A DNA stretch of 64,000 bases from Streptomyces sp. S4.7 (GCF_010384365.1 NZ_CP048397.1:1116001-1180000); one strand, 5' to 3'; shown: positions 48,380 through 56,663, numbered from the stretch's first letter. Notes: generated by a model from the sequence alone, not told the origin. A program made the numbers and translations.

Positions 48380-49201
48380 CTACGGATCGATGTCGCCCGC
48401 CGCGCGCTCCTCGAAGACGCGCATGGCCTTCGCCGTGACCGGACCCGGCGCGCCGGGCAGCTCACGGCTGTCGACGCGGTGGACGGCCTGCACGTCGCGC
48501 AGTGACGACGTCACGAAGATCTCCTCGGCACGCTCCAGCGCGTCGAACGGCAGCCGGGTCTCGTGCGCGCCGGTCCACTCCACGGTCAGCGCCCTGGTGA
48601 TGCCGGCCAGACAGCCCGAGGAGACGGGCGGGGTGTGGAGCCGGCCGTCGAGCACGACGAAGACGTTGGAGCCCGTGCCCTCGCACAGGTCCCCGACCGT
48701 GTTGGCGAACAGCGCCTCGGAGGCGCCCTGTTCACGCGCGGCGGCGAGGGCGACGACGTTCTCGGCGTAGGACGTGGTCTTGAGCCCGGTCACCGCGCCG
48801 CGTTCGTTGCGCGTCCAGGGGACGGTGATCACCGCGGTGGTGTCGGGGCGGCGCCGTGTCTCCCCGACGGCCACGACCAGGGTGGGGCCGGCGTCGCCGC
48901 GGTCGGAGCCGAGCGGCGACAGACCGCCGGTGTACGTGATCCGCAGCCGGCCCATGTCCACCGGGTTGGCGTCCAGGACGGCGGCGCAGGCCGCGCGCAC
49001 CTCGTCGTGGTCGGGGTCGGGCAGTCCGAGACCCCGCGCCGAGCGGGTGAGCCGGTCCAGATGCCGGGTGAGCGCGAAGGGCCGCCCATGGACGGTCTTC
49101 ACCGTCTCGAAGATTCCGTCACCCACGGTCAGCCCGTGGTCGAGCACGGAGACCCGCGCGGCGTCATCCGCCCGCAGTCCGCCGTTGACCCAGATCATCA
49201 T
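48380..49201 (-). CDS. pabC: Aminodeoxychorismate lyase (class IV PLP enzyme)
   Basis: A 273-residue fold-type IV PLP enzyme that releases 4-aminobenzoate and pyruvate from aminodeoxychorismate. VLDHGLTVGDGIFETVKTVH is the N-terminal block, LKTTSYAENVVALAAA carries the PLP Lys, and FANTVGDLCEGTGSNVFVVL is the phosphate-binding region. ATG 49201 directly follows the pabB TAG (TAGATGATG), so the genes are coupled. A branched-chain or D-amino-acid transaminase is the alternative; the pabB neighbour decides it. Confidence 0.92.
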   Translation of the reverse strand: MMIWVNGGLRADDAARVSVLDHGLTVGDGIFETVKTVHGRPFALTRHLDRLTRSARGLGLPDPDHDEVRAACAAVLDANPVDMGRLRITYTGGLSPLGSDRGDAGPTLVVAVGETRRRPDTTAVITVPWTRNERGAVTGLKTTSYAENVVALAAAREQGASEALFANTVGDLCEGTGSNVFVVLDGRLHTPPVSSGCLAGITRALTVEWTGAHETRLPFDALERAEEIFVTSSLRDVQAVHRVDSRELPGAPGPVTAKAMRVFEERAAGDIDP

Positions 49202-50281
49202 CTAGCCCGTCCTTCCCGTCGCCTCGTACACTCCCGACGCTACCGCCAGCAGGCGCGATGCCTTGAGTTCCGTCTCCCGCCACTCCCGCTCGGGGTCGGA
49301 TCCCCAGGTGATGCCCGCGCCGGTGCCGAACCGGACGACGGGTCCGTGCGGCGGGTCCCGCTCGATCCAGAACGTCCTTATCCCGACGGCGAGTTCGGCC
49401 GTCCCGCGGTCGGCGTCGACCCAGCCGATCGCGCCGCAGTACGGTCCACGAGGGGCGGTCTCCAGCGCCTGGATGATCTTCAGCGCGCTGGATTTCGGCG
49501 CGCCGGTGACCGATCCGGGCGGGAAGGTCGCGGCCAGCAGTGCGGGCCAGCCCGCGCCCTCGGCGAGTTCGCCGCGCACCGTCGACACGAGATGGACGAG
49601 TCCGGGGTGGGGCTCGACGGCGCAGAGGGCGGGCACGGTCACCGATCCGGTGGCGCAGACGCGGCCGAGGTCGTTGCGGACCAGGTCCACGATCATCACG
49701 TTCTCGGCGTGGTCCTTCTCCAGCAGGTCGGCGGCGGTGCGGCCGGTGCCCTTGATGGGCCCGGACTCCACGGTGCGGCCGGTGCGCCGGAGATAGAGCT
49801 CCGGGGACGCGGTGGCGATCTCCACGCCGTGGGCGGGCAGCCGGATCGTGCCGGCGTACGGGGCGGGGTTGCCGCGCGCCAGGAGTGCGGTCAGCGCGTC
49901 GACGTCGCAGGCGTCCGGGTCGGGCAGCGCGGCCGTGAGGACGCGGCAGAGGTTGGCCTGGTAGACCTCGCCGGCGGCGATGAGTTCGCGGACGCGCCGT
50001 ACGCCGGAGAGGTACGCGGCGCGGTCGAGCGACGACGTCCAGTCGCCCGCCTCGGGGCCCTGCCACCGCCCCGGCACCGGCACGGGAACCGGTTCGCGGC
50101 GCACGTCGCCGAACCGGGCGCAGGTCGGACGGCCCTCGAAGTCCATGGCGACGGCCCAGAAGCCGGTGGAGTCCAGGGCTTCCGGGTCACGGGTGACATC
50201 GCGCAGATCGGTGGCGACGAGGTCACCGAAGCGGGCGAGCGGAGGGAGGTCGGGCACGATGGTGAGTCTAGGACGGCTCAT
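49202..50281 (-). CDS. pabB: Aminodeoxychorismate synthase component I
   Basis: A 359-residue chorismate-utilising enzyme that aminates chorismate for folate synthesis. The key block is VESGPIKGTGRTAADLLEKD, whose PIKGT Lys is typical of PabB rather than TrpE (PIAGT). NVMIVDLVRNDLGRVC and FPPGSVTGAPKSSALKII are the other signatures. The N-terminus is shorter than in full PabB, and no glutaminase (PabA) is fused or adjacent. ATG 50281 is used; a GTG 4 codons earlier is possible, and neither has an SD. Confidence 0.92.
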   Translation of the reverse strand: MSRPRLTIVPDLPPLARFGDLVATDLRDVTRDPEALDSTGFWAVAMDFEGRPTCARFGDVRREPVPVPVPGRWQGPEAGDWTSSLDRAAYLSGVRRVRELIAAGEVYQANLCRVLTAALPDPDACDVDALTALLARGNPAPYAGTIRLPAHGVEIATASPELYLRRTGRTVESGPIKGTGRTAADLLEKDHAENVMIVDLVRNDLGRVCATGSVTVPALCAVEPHPGLVHLVSTVRGELAEGAGWPALLAATFPPGSVTGAPKSSALKIIQALETAPRGPYCGAIGWVDADRGTAELAVGIRTFWIERDPPHGPVVRFGTGAGITWGSDPEREWRETELKASRLLAVASGVYEATGRTG

Positions 50282-50363
50282 GGGACGCGCCACGAAGTGT
50301 CACGGGGACGCCGTGGAGGTGCCGCAGTGTGAACGCACGGCAGCACGCTGCACAAACGCGTTT

Positions 50364-50391
50364 TTGTACTCGCCCCGTAATCCGCTAGAGT
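50364..50391 (+). promoter_or_regulatory. Promoter of the tRNA cluster
   Basis: TTGTAC (50364-50369), a 16-bp spacer and TAGAGT (50386-50391), about 45 bp before tRNA-Gly. It matches principal-sigma promoters of stable RNA genes. Confidence 0.65.
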
Positions 50392-50435
50392 TCACCACGT
50401 CGCCCGGCCGCGAGTTGAGGACCGGGAAACGGCAC

Positions 50436-50508
50436 GCGGACGTAGCTCAGTTGGTAGAGCGCAACCTTGCCAAGGTTGAGGTCGCCAGTTCGAACCTGGT
50501 CGTCCGCT
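50436..50508 (+). tRNA. tRNA-Gly (GCC)
   Basis: Full cloverleaf: acceptor GCGGACG/CGTCCGC, D-stem GCTC/GAGC, anticodon stem CAACC/GGTTG with loop TTGCCAA (GCC), T-loop TTCGAAC, discriminator T. First gene of a five-tRNA cluster. Confidence 0.97.
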
Positions 50509-50544
50509 CGAGTTGGGGGATCAATTCCCGGCCCCCGCACTCCT

Positions 50545-50618
50545 GGTGGAGTGGCCGAGAGGCGAGGCAACGGCCTGCAAAGCCGTCTACACGGGTTCGA
50601 ATCCCGTCTCCACCTCCA
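50545..50618 (+). tRNA. tRNA-Cys (GCA)
   Basis: Acceptor GGTGGAG/CTCCACC, anticodon stem ACGGC/GCCGT with loop CTGCAAA (GCA), T-arm with TTCGAAT, discriminator T as expected for cysteine. CCA is encoded (50616-50618), unlike the valine tRNAs nearby. Confidence 0.97.
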
Positions 50619-50619
50619 A

Positions 50620-50691
50620 GGACGATTAGCTCAGCGGGAGAGCGCTTCCCTGACACGGAAGAGGTCACTGGTTCAATCCCAGTATCGTCCA
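50620..50691 (+). tRNA. tRNA-Val (GAC), copy 1
   Basis: Acceptor GGACGAT/ATCGTCC, anticodon stem CTTCC/GGAAG with loop CTGACAC (GAC), T-loop TTCAATC, discriminator A. It begins 2 nt after tRNA-Cys. The body equals the next two copies; only acceptor pairs 2 and 3 differ, with both sides changed. Confidence 0.97.
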
Positions 50692-50711
50692 CTGGATCCA
50701 TCTGGATTCCC

Positions 50712-50783
50712 GCGCGATTAGCTCAGCGGGAGAGCGCTTCCCTGACACGGAAGAGGTCACTGGTTCAATCCCAGTATCGCGCA
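50712..50783 (+). tRNA. tRNA-Val (GAC), copy 2
   Basis: Acceptor GCGCGAT/ATCGCGC, anticodon loop CTGACAC (GAC), discriminator A. Identical to copy 3. Confidence 0.97.
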
Positions 50784-50808
50784 CGCAGTACACACGCGGG
50801 GTCACCCT

Positions 50809-50880
50809 GCGCGATTAGCTCAGCGGGAGAGCGCTTCCCTGACACGGAAGAGGTCACTGGTTCAATCCCAGTATCGCGCA
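50809..50880 (+). tRNA. tRNA-Val (GAC), copy 3
   Basis: Same sequence as copy 2, 25 nt downstream of it. Last tRNA of the cluster; the terminator hairpin starts 5 nt later. Confidence 0.97.
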
Positions 50881-50885
50881 CAGCC

Positions 50886-50919
50886 CGAAGCCCCCGGCCC
50901 GACAAGGCCGGGGGCTTCG
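50886..50919. terminator. Terminator of the tRNA cluster
   Basis: A 14-bp perfect stem, CGAAGCCCCCGGCC (50886-50899) against 50906-50919, with a 6-nt loop. It also lies 18 bp past the stop of the convergent zinc-ribbon gene. Confidence 0.9.
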
Positions 50920-50936
50920 TCGTGTGTGCGGAGTGC

Positions 50937-51218
50937 TCAGGACGAGAAGAGCATCCGGCCGAAGCCCTTCTGGCGGTGGTGACCGCCGTGGTGACCGCCG
51001 TGCGGCGCGCCCCACGCGGGAGCGGGCGCGGCGGCGGGGTAGCCGCCGGGGGCCGCGGGCGGGGGCGGGGCCTGCTGTCCCCACTGCGCCTCAAGACGGG
51101 TCAGGGACTCCAGCTCGCCGTAGTCGAGGAAGATCCCGCGGCAGCCGCTGCACTGCTCTATCTGGACACCGTTGCGGTTGTACGTATGCATCGCTGCATG
51201 GCACTTGGGGCACTGCAT
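50937..51218 (-). CDS. TFIIB-type zinc-ribbon protein
   Basis: A 93-residue protein with an N-terminal zinc ribbon, MQCPKCHAAMHTY and IEQCSGCRGIFLDYGELES (two CxxC pairs). A Pro/Ala/Gly linker and a His-rich end (GGHHGGHHRQKGFG) follow. The family (zf-TFIIB) is common and of unknown function. ATG 51218 begins the ribbon, with GAGGAG about 11 nt upstream. Confidence 0.9.
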   Translation of the reverse strand: MQCPKCHAAMHTYNRNGVQIEQCSGCRGIFLDYGELESLTRLEAQWGQQAPPPPAAPGGYPAAAPAPAWGAPHGGHHGGHHRQKGFGRMLFSS

Positions 51219-51286
51219 GGGTCGGGTCAGCTCCTCGCCGGTCGGTCGGCATCGCCGGAATGCCTCCCGACGACGGTGAGTTCACC

Positions 51287-52291
51287 CTACGACGAGGGTC
51301 CCGCCGCCAACTCCGTTGGCAGTGTGGCAATTCGGGCACAGGTCTCGATCATCGCCCCCTCCACCTCGTCCGGTTCACGGCTCTGTTCGGCCGCTTTCGC
51401 GACGGCGAGCGCGGCGGTCTGGACGCTGAGGGCGCGGGCGGGGACGTCGAGCCGGGGCCAGGGGTCTCCGTCGGCCGGTACGGCGGGCCCGCCGGCCGTC
51501 CGGTAGGCGCCGAGGAAGCGCTGCCACTCGTCGGGGGCCAGCAGTCCGGCGGCGTACCAGGCGGCCGGGCGGGCCAAGTCCCAGGCGGCGTCGCCGAGTC
51601 CGAGGTCGTCCACGTCGATCAGCAGCCAGGGGCCGTTGGTCGCGGGGTGCCGCACGAGCTGGCCGAGGTGGAGGTCGCCGTGGCACAGGGAGCCGCCGAC
51701 GGGTGCGGGCGCCTCGTCCCTCGCCCAGGCGGGCAGCCCCGACCAGGCGCGCTCGACATCGGCGGCGGCGGTGTGGGGTCCGGCGGCCCGCATCCGGGAG
51801 AGGGCCTGTGCGGCCCTGAGCGGGCCGCGCGTGGGCGGAAGGGACAGCGGGGCGAGGGCGGCGGGCGGTACGGCGTGCAGCAGGGCCAGCAGGGCCCCCG
51901 CCGCCTCCCAGGGCGCGTCGTCGGGCCGGTCGGGGTCCACGGGGGTGCCGTAGGGCCAGACGGTGACGGGGCGGCCCGCGATGTGCGGGGTGGCCGCGGG
52001 GAGCGGTGGGAGCAGGATGCCGGCGAGCAGCGGATGCGCGGCCACGGAGAGCCGGGCGCGGTGTCCCGCCGGGTCGGTGCCGGGGGCGTGGGCCTTGGCG
52101 ACGGCGGCCCCGTGCCGTACGACCACACCGTCGGACCGGTCGGCCAGGACGGTCTCCTCGCCCCCGCAGGCGTGGCAGGCCGGCGACGGCGCGGCCGGGG
52201 GGCCGGTGTCCGGGTGGGCGGCGTGCCGGGCGGCGCGGGTGAGCGCGCGTACGACGGAAGTGGTCGAGGCTGCGCTCGCGGATGTGGTCAC
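51287..52291 (-). CDS. Phosphotransferase of the APH/aminoglycoside-kinase fold
   Basis: A 334-residue kinase-fold protein. The catalytic loop is SLCHGDLHLGQLVRH and the metal-binding block is WLLIDVDDLGLGDAAWDLA. The N-terminal lobe is short and begins near GVVVRHGAAVAKAHAPGTDP. Such proteins phosphorylate small molecules; the substrate is unknown, and resistance should not be assumed. A CHACGG pair near residue 40 is unusual. GTG 52291 has GGGGGA 7 nt upstream, which decides the start. Confidence 0.85.
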   Translation of the reverse strand: MTTSASAASTTSVVRALTRAARHAAHPDTGPPAAPSPACHACGGEETVLADRSDGVVVRHGAAVAKAHAPGTDPAGHRARLSVAAHPLLAGILLPPLPAATPHIAGRPVTVWPYGTPVDPDRPDDAPWEAAGALLALLHAVPPAALAPLSLPPTRGPLRAAQALSRMRAAGPHTAAADVERAWSGLPAWARDEAPAPVGGSLCHGDLHLGQLVRHPATNGPWLLIDVDDLGLGDAAWDLARPAAWYAAGLLAPDEWQRFLGAYRTAGGPAVPADGDPWPRLDVPARALSVQTAALAVAKAAEQSREPDEVEGAMIETCARIATLPTELAAGPSS

Positions 52292-52390
52292 GGCGGTGTC
52301 CCCCGGTGCGGTGTGTTCCCGCCGGGAGCCTACGCGGCAGGGGCGGGGAACGGCCCGGAAAGGTCCGGGAAACGGGTCCGGACAGCGCGA

Positions 52391-52420
52391 TGGCCGGTCA
52401 GCTCCCCAGCTGACCGGCCA
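52391..52420 (-). terminator. Terminator after the 68-residue membrane protein gene
   Basis: A 13-bp perfect stem (TGGCCGGTCAGCT at 52391-52403 against 52408-52420) with loop CCCC, about 90 bp past the stop at 52510 and upstream of the kinase gene. Confidence 0.75.
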
Positions 52421-52509
52421 AACGCTGCCGTCCGCCGCACCCCCGTCCCCACGGGGTTGTTGGCCGGATGTCGGAGGTTCGGGCCGCTCTCCCGAACCTG
52501 GGACGCCGC

Positions 52510-52716
52510 TCAGCGCCCCAGCATCACGCCCACGGACGACGCTTGTGTGACCACTGCTTCCCAGCCGCCGAATACGACGACCAGCAGGGCCGCGAGAGGG
52601 AGGACCATGGCTGTGGCCACCAGGGGGTGACGCGAACCCGAGTTCCGCCCGCCGAACGCGTCGAACGCCCTGCGTCCCTGCGTGCGGGTCATCGCTCGCG
52701 ATGCCGTGTCGGCCAT
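52510..52716 (-). CDS. 68-residue membrane protein, function unknown
   Basis: A small protein with a basic N-terminal half (RAMTRTQGRRAFDAFGGR) and one hydrophobic segment (LVATAMVLPLAALLVVVFGG). ATG 52716 has AGGAG 7 nt upstream, a strong signal that supports it as a real gene. It is followed by its own terminator and preceded by an inverted-repeat region. I do not recognise a family. Confidence 0.75.
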   Translation of the reverse strand: MADTASRAMTRTQGRRAFDAFGGRNSGSRHPLVATAMVLPLAALLVVVFGGWEAVVTQASSVGVMLGR

Positions 52717-52741
52717 GGTCCTTCTCCTGTCGTGTCTGGCA

Positions 52742-52785
52742 GCGGCGAGTGTCTGACCTCGGGGGACGAGTGCTGCACTCGCCGC
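52742..52785. other. Nested inverted repeats upstream of the 68-residue protein gene
   Basis: GCGGCGAGT (52742-52750) pairs with ACTCGCCGC (52777-52785). Inside the right arm lies a second palindrome, CGAGTGCTGCACTCG (52767-52781). The two pairings are mutually exclusive, and could be an operator or alternative leader structures. Confidence 0.45.
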
Positions 52786-52874
52786 TTGACAACAACATTA
52801 GGTACGCGACGGGCCCGGGTCGTCATGCCCGCGTACCGATTGCCGGGCCTCCCGGAGGATGAGCGGTACCCCCG

Positions 52875-53162
52875 TCACGTACTCCCCTGGGTGGAGAGTG
52901 GGTCCTCGCCCTTGGGGACATCCCGGAGGGGACGCTCCGAGAGGTCCTCCCTGGGCACTGGTTGTTCGACCAGAGCGAGCACGCGCGTGGCCATGAAGCG
53001 CGCCGTGCGCACCACCGAGCCGTTGCGGGTGACTTCACTCACTTCCACCACTCCTCGACGCACCGCCGTCTCCACCCGGCGGCCTGCCCGACTTGCCACG
53101 ACTTCGTACGTACGCGTCGTGTCACCCGCGTCCACCACTATCTCCACGCGGTCACCCTTCAT
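52875..53162 (-). CDS. Small soluble protein, function unknown
   Basis: A 95-residue protein beginning MKGDRVEIVVDAGDTTRTYE. A beta-rich first half continues VVEVSEVTRNGSVVRTARF, and a charged C-terminal half has QPVPREDLSERPLRDV. No membrane segment or known motif. ATG 53162 has GGGGGA about 9 nt upstream and the codon bias is strong in this frame. Divergent from the protein kinase gene across 205 bp. That gap holds the inverted repeat GAGGACC/GGTCCTC at 53212-53235. Confidence 0.75.
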   Translation of the reverse strand: MKGDRVEIVVDAGDTTRTYEVVASRAGRRVETAVRRGVVEVSEVTRNGSVVRTARFMATRVLALVEQPVPREDLSERPLRDVPKGEDPLSTQGST

Positions 53163-53367
53163 TGATCCAATCCCCCTTCTGCGACCGACCATTGAGATCT
53201 CGCACGGGCCCGAGGACCTTGGATCCGCGGTCCTCTGACCACCCCTCAAGTTTCTCACCCGGCACTGACAATCGATCGGTTCGTGAGGGCGCGGCCTATG
53301 AGCGCCCCGGGGCGCGGGTACGTAAGCTGTGCCACGTCACACGGACGACCGGGCAGCGGGGATGGAC

Positions 53368-54594
53368 ATGGCGATGATGCGGCTCCGGCGCGAGGACCCG
53401 CGTGTCGTCGGTTCGTTCAGGCTGCACAGGCGGCTGGGCCAGGGCGGCATGGGCGTGGTGTATCTGGGTTCCGACCGGCGTGGCCAGCGGGTCGCGCTGA
53501 AGGTGATCAGACCCGATCTCGCCGAGGACCAGGAGTTCCGTTCGCGGTTCGCCCGTGAGGTCTCGGCGGCCCGGCGGATCAGGGGCGGCTGTACGGCCCG
53601 GCTGGTGGCCGCCGATCTCGACGCGGACCGGCCGTGGTTCGCCACCCAGTACGTTCCGGGGCCCTCGCTGCACGACAAGGTGGCCGAGGACGGGCCACTG
53701 TCGGCCGCCGAGGTCGCCTCCGTGGGAGCCGCGCTCTCCGAGGGGCTGCTGGCGGTGCACGAGGCGGGGGTCGTCCACCGCGATCTGAAGCCGTCGAACA
53801 TCCTGCTCTCTCCCAAGGGCCCGCGCATCATCGACTTCGGGATCGCCTGGGCGACCGGGGCGAGCACCCTCACGCACGTCGGTACGGCTGTCGGATCGCC
53901 AGGCTTCCTGGCGCCCGAGCAGGTGCGCGGCGCGGCGGTGACCCCGTCGACCGACGTCTTCGCGCTCGGCGCGACGCTGGCCTATGCGGCGACGGCCGAC
54001 TCGCCCTTCGGGCACGGCAGTTCGGAAGTCATGCTGTACCGCGTGGTGCACGAGGAGGCGCAGCTGTACGGGGTTCCGGACGCGCTCGCGCCGCTGGTGC
54101 GGGCCTGTCTGGCCAAGGACCCCGAGGAGCGGCCGAGCACGCTCCAGCTCTCGATGCGGCTCAAGGAGATCGCGGCGCGGGAGGCCCAGGGGCTGCCGGA
54201 CGGCCGGCCGCCCGTGCAGCGGGAGCGGAGCCGGCAGGACGTGCCGACGGGGCGGATGCCGGAGCGTACGGCGCGGATGCCGCAGCGGACCGAGCGGCCG
54301 GACCGGTCCACCCAGGGCCGTACGGCGGGCGGGCCGGACTCGCGTGCACAGGGCTCCCGCGGCTCGGCGCCGCGCACGGGTGGCGGCGGGCGCCCGCCGC
54401 GGCCCCGTGACAGCTCGCGTACGGGTTCACGTACCGGTGGACGTCAGGGCAGCAGGCCCGGCGCGCGTACGACGTCGGGTGGACGGGGCGGGCGCAGGCC
54501 GGCCAATCCGCGTCTGCTGCGGCAGCGGCTGATCGTGTTCGTGGTGGTGACGCTGGTCGTCGCACTGGGGATCGCGGCGGCGCAGCAGTTGTAG
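53368..54594 (+). CDS. Serine/threonine protein kinase with C-terminal membrane anchor
   Basis: A 408-residue Hanks-type kinase. The Gly loop is LGQGGMGVVYLG, the ATP Lys is in RVALKVIRPD, the catalytic loop is VVHRDLKPSNIL and the activation segment starts RIIDFGIAWATGASTLT. A ~130-residue Arg/Gly/Ser-rich linker leads to a final membrane helix (LIVFVVVTLVVALGIAAA) that ends 3 residues before the stop. There is thus no PASTA or other extracellular sensor. ATG 53368 is preferred over 53362 because GGGGA sits 5 nt before it. Substrates unknown. Confidence 0.92.
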   Translation: MAMMRLRREDPRVVGSFRLHRRLGQGGMGVVYLGSDRRGQRVALKVIRPDLAEDQEFRSRFAREVSAARRIRGGCTARLVAADLDADRPWFATQYVPGPSLHDKVAEDGPLSAAEVASVGAALSEGLLAVHEAGVVHRDLKPSNILLSPKGPRIIDFGIAWATGASTLTHVGTAVGSPGFLAPEQVRGAAVTPSTDVFALGATLAYAATADSPFGHGSSEVMLYRVVHEEAQLYGVPDALAPLVRACLAKDPEERPSTLQLSMRLKEIAAREAQGLPDGRPPVQRERSRQDVPTGRMPERTARMPQRTERPDRSTQGRTAGGPDSRAQGSRGSAPRTGGGGRPPRPRDSSRTGSRTGGRQGSRPGARTTSGGRGGRRPANPRLLRQRLIVFVVVTLVVALGIAAAQQL

Positions 54595-54601
54595 GAGCCG
54601 G

Positions 54602-55423
54602 TCAGGCCCGGGGCCGCGTCATGTAGAAGGCGACGGCCGAGGTGGCGGCGACGTTGAGGGAGTCGACGCCCGCGTCCATCGGGATGCTCACCCGCACGTC
54701 GGCCGCGGCGAGGGCACCGGCGCTCAGCCCGTCGCCCTCGGTGCCGAAGAGGAGCGCCAGTCTGTCGTGGCGGCGCCCGGCGAGTTCGTCGAGGGTGATC
54801 GAGTTCGCGTCCAGGCACAGGGCCGCGGTGACGAATCCCGCCTCGTTCAGCAGGTGCGCGTCCTTCGGCCAGGACTCCAGCCGGGTCCAGGGGACTTGGA
54901 GGACGGCGCCCATCGAGACCTTCACGGCCCGCCGGTAGAGCGGGTCGGCGCAGCGCGGGGTGAGGAGTACGGCGTCGACGCCGAGCGCGGCCGCGTTGCG
55001 GAAGGCGGCGCCGAGATTGGCGTGGTCGACCATGTCCTCGAAGACGACGGCGCGGCGTGCCTTCCTCAGGAGGTCGGCGGGAGGCGGCAGGGGCTTGCGG
55101 CGCATGGAGGCGAGTGCGCCGCGGTGGACGTGGTAGCCGGTGACGCGTTCGGCGAGGTCCGGGGCCACCTGGTAGACGGGGGCGGCTGTCTCGTCGATGA
55201 CGTCCCGCATGACGTCCGTCCACTTGGCCGTCAGGAGCATGGACCGCATCTCGTAACCGGCGGCCACGGCGCGGCGGATGACCTTCTCGCCCTCGGCGAT
55301 GAACAGGCCCTCGGCGGGCTCGCGCCGACGGCGGAGTTCGACGTCCGTGAGGTCGGTGTAGTCGGTGAGGCGGGGGTCGGCGGAGCCGTCGGGGGACGCC
55401 TCGACGGTGACGATCTCAGCCAC
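54602..55423 (-). CDS. SpoU/TrmH family RNA 2'-O-methyltransferase
   Basis: A 273-residue SPOUT methyltransferase. An N-terminal substrate-binding domain has GLFIAEGEKVIRRAV. The knot domain has the three motifs NLGAAFRNAAALGVDAVLL, LLFGTEGDGLS and VDSLNVAATSAVAFY. It should methylate a ribose in rRNA or tRNA using SAM; the target site cannot be told. GTG 55423 lies inside the cobA end (8-bp overlap), so translation is coupled. In-frame upstream sequence is not conserved. Confidence 0.92.
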   Translation of the reverse strand: MAEIVTVEASPDGSADPRLTDYTDLTDVELRRRREPAEGLFIAEGEKVIRRAVAAGYEMRSMLLTAKWTDVMRDVIDETAAPVYQVAPDLAERVTGYHVHRGALASMRRKPLPPPADLLRKARRAVVFEDMVDHANLGAAFRNAAALGVDAVLLTPRCADPLYRRAVKVSMGAVLQVPWTRLESWPKDAHLLNEAGFVTAALCLDANSITLDELAGRRHDRLALLFGTEGDGLSAGALAAADVRVSIPMDAGVDSLNVAATSAVAFYMTRPRA

Positions 55424-56663
55424 GGTCGGGACCGCCGCCGTCGCCGTCGTCGGGACCGGCGCCGACCGAGACGACGTCGCCGATGACGATGACGGCCGGG
55501 GGGCGCACGTCCCCCGTCCTGGCGGCTTCGGCGGCAGTTTCGAGTGTGGCGTCCACACGTCGCTGCGCCGCGGTCGTGCCTTCCTGGATCAGCGCCACGG
55601 GGGTCGACGGCGATTTGCCGTGGGCGACGAGGGTCAGGGCGATGGCGCCGATCTTGTCGACGGCCATCAGCAGGACGAGTGTGCCGCGCAGCCTGGCGAG
55701 CGCGGGCCAGTCGACCAGGGAGCGCGGGTCGTCGGGCGCCACATGGCCGCTGACCACGGTGAACTCGTGCGCCACGCCCCGGTGGGTGACGGGGATGCCC
55801 GCGGCGCCGGGCACGCTGATGGAGCTGGAGATACCGGGGACGACCGTGCAGGCGATGCCGGCCTCGGCGAGTGCCTGGGCCTCCTCCATGCCGCGGCCGA
55901 AGACGAAGGGGTCGCCACCCTTGAGCCGTACGACGGCCTTGCCCGCCTTGGCGTGCTCGATCAGCGCGTCGTTGATCGCCTCCTGGGCCATGGAGCGGCC
56001 GTACGGGATCTTCGCGGCGTCGATCACCTCGACGTGTGGCGGGAGTTCGTCGAGGAGGTCACGCGGGCCGAGACGGTCGGCGATGACGACGTCTGCCTCG
56101 GCGAGAAGGCGCCTGCCGCGCACGGTGATCAGCTCCGGGTCGCCGGGGCCGCCGCCGACGAGGGCGACCCCGGGGGTCCTGGTGCGGTGCCGGGGAGCGA
56201 GGAGGCTGCCGTCGCGCAGGCCCTCCACGATGGCGTCGCGCACGCCGGCGGAGCGTCGCGGATCGCGTCCGGTGAGGACGGCGACGGTCACGCCCTCACT
56301 GCGGCCGGTGGCCGGGGTCCAGGCGGTGGCGGCCTCGGCGTTGTCGCTGCGTACGCACCATGTCCTGTTCCGCTCGGCCTCGGCCGACGCGCGGGTGTTG
56401 GCGTCGGTGTCGCTGGAGGCGATCAGGACGTACCAGGCGTCGGCCAGGTCGCCGTCGGCGAACGGGCGGCGCTCCCAGCGGAGTTCACCGGCGTCGGCCA
56501 TGGCTTCGACGGAGGGCGTCGCGGAGGGCGACACGAGCACGATGTCGGCGCCGGTCGCGATGAGGGCCGGCAGCCGGCGCTGGGCGACCTGGCCGCCCCC
56601 GATGACGACGACGCGCCGCCCGGCCAGACGGAGTCCGACGGGGTAGGCGGGATGCTCGGCCAT
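55416..56663 (-). CDS. cobA: Uroporphyrinogen-III C-methyltransferase with N-terminal Met8-like domain (CysG type)
   Basis: A 415-residue two-domain enzyme. Residues 1-155 are a Rossmann precorrin-2 dehydrogenase-like domain (RRVVVIGGGQVAQRRLPALI). Residues 163-400 are the SAM-dependent SUMT domain (GVALVGGGPGDPELITVRG, RLKGGDPFVFGRGMEEAQAL, VVPGISSSISVPGAAGIPVT). Together they give precorrin-2 and, via the first domain, sirohydrochlorin, feeding both cobalamin and siroheme. ATG 56663 has GAGGAG about 11 nt upstream. Same strand as bluB-cobT and cobL, but 300 bp from bluB-cobT. Confidence 0.94.
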   Translation of the reverse strand: MAEHPAYPVGLRLAGRRVVVIGGGQVAQRRLPALIATGADIVLVSPSATPSVEAMADAGELRWERRPFADGDLADAWYVLIASSDTDANTRASAEAERNRTWCVRSDNAEAATAWTPATGRSEGVTVAVLTGRDPRRSAGVRDAIVEGLRDGSLLAPRHRTRTPGVALVGGGPGDPELITVRGRRLLAEADVVIADRLGPRDLLDELPPHVEVIDAAKIPYGRSMAQEAINDALIEHAKAGKAVVRLKGGDPFVFGRGMEEAQALAEAGIACTVVPGISSSISVPGAAGIPVTHRGVAHEFTVVSGHVAPDDPRSLVDWPALARLRGTLVLLMAVDKIGAIALTLVAHGKSPSTPVALIQEGTTAAQRRVDATLETAAEAARTGDVRPPAVIVIGDVVSVGAGPDDGDGGGPDRG

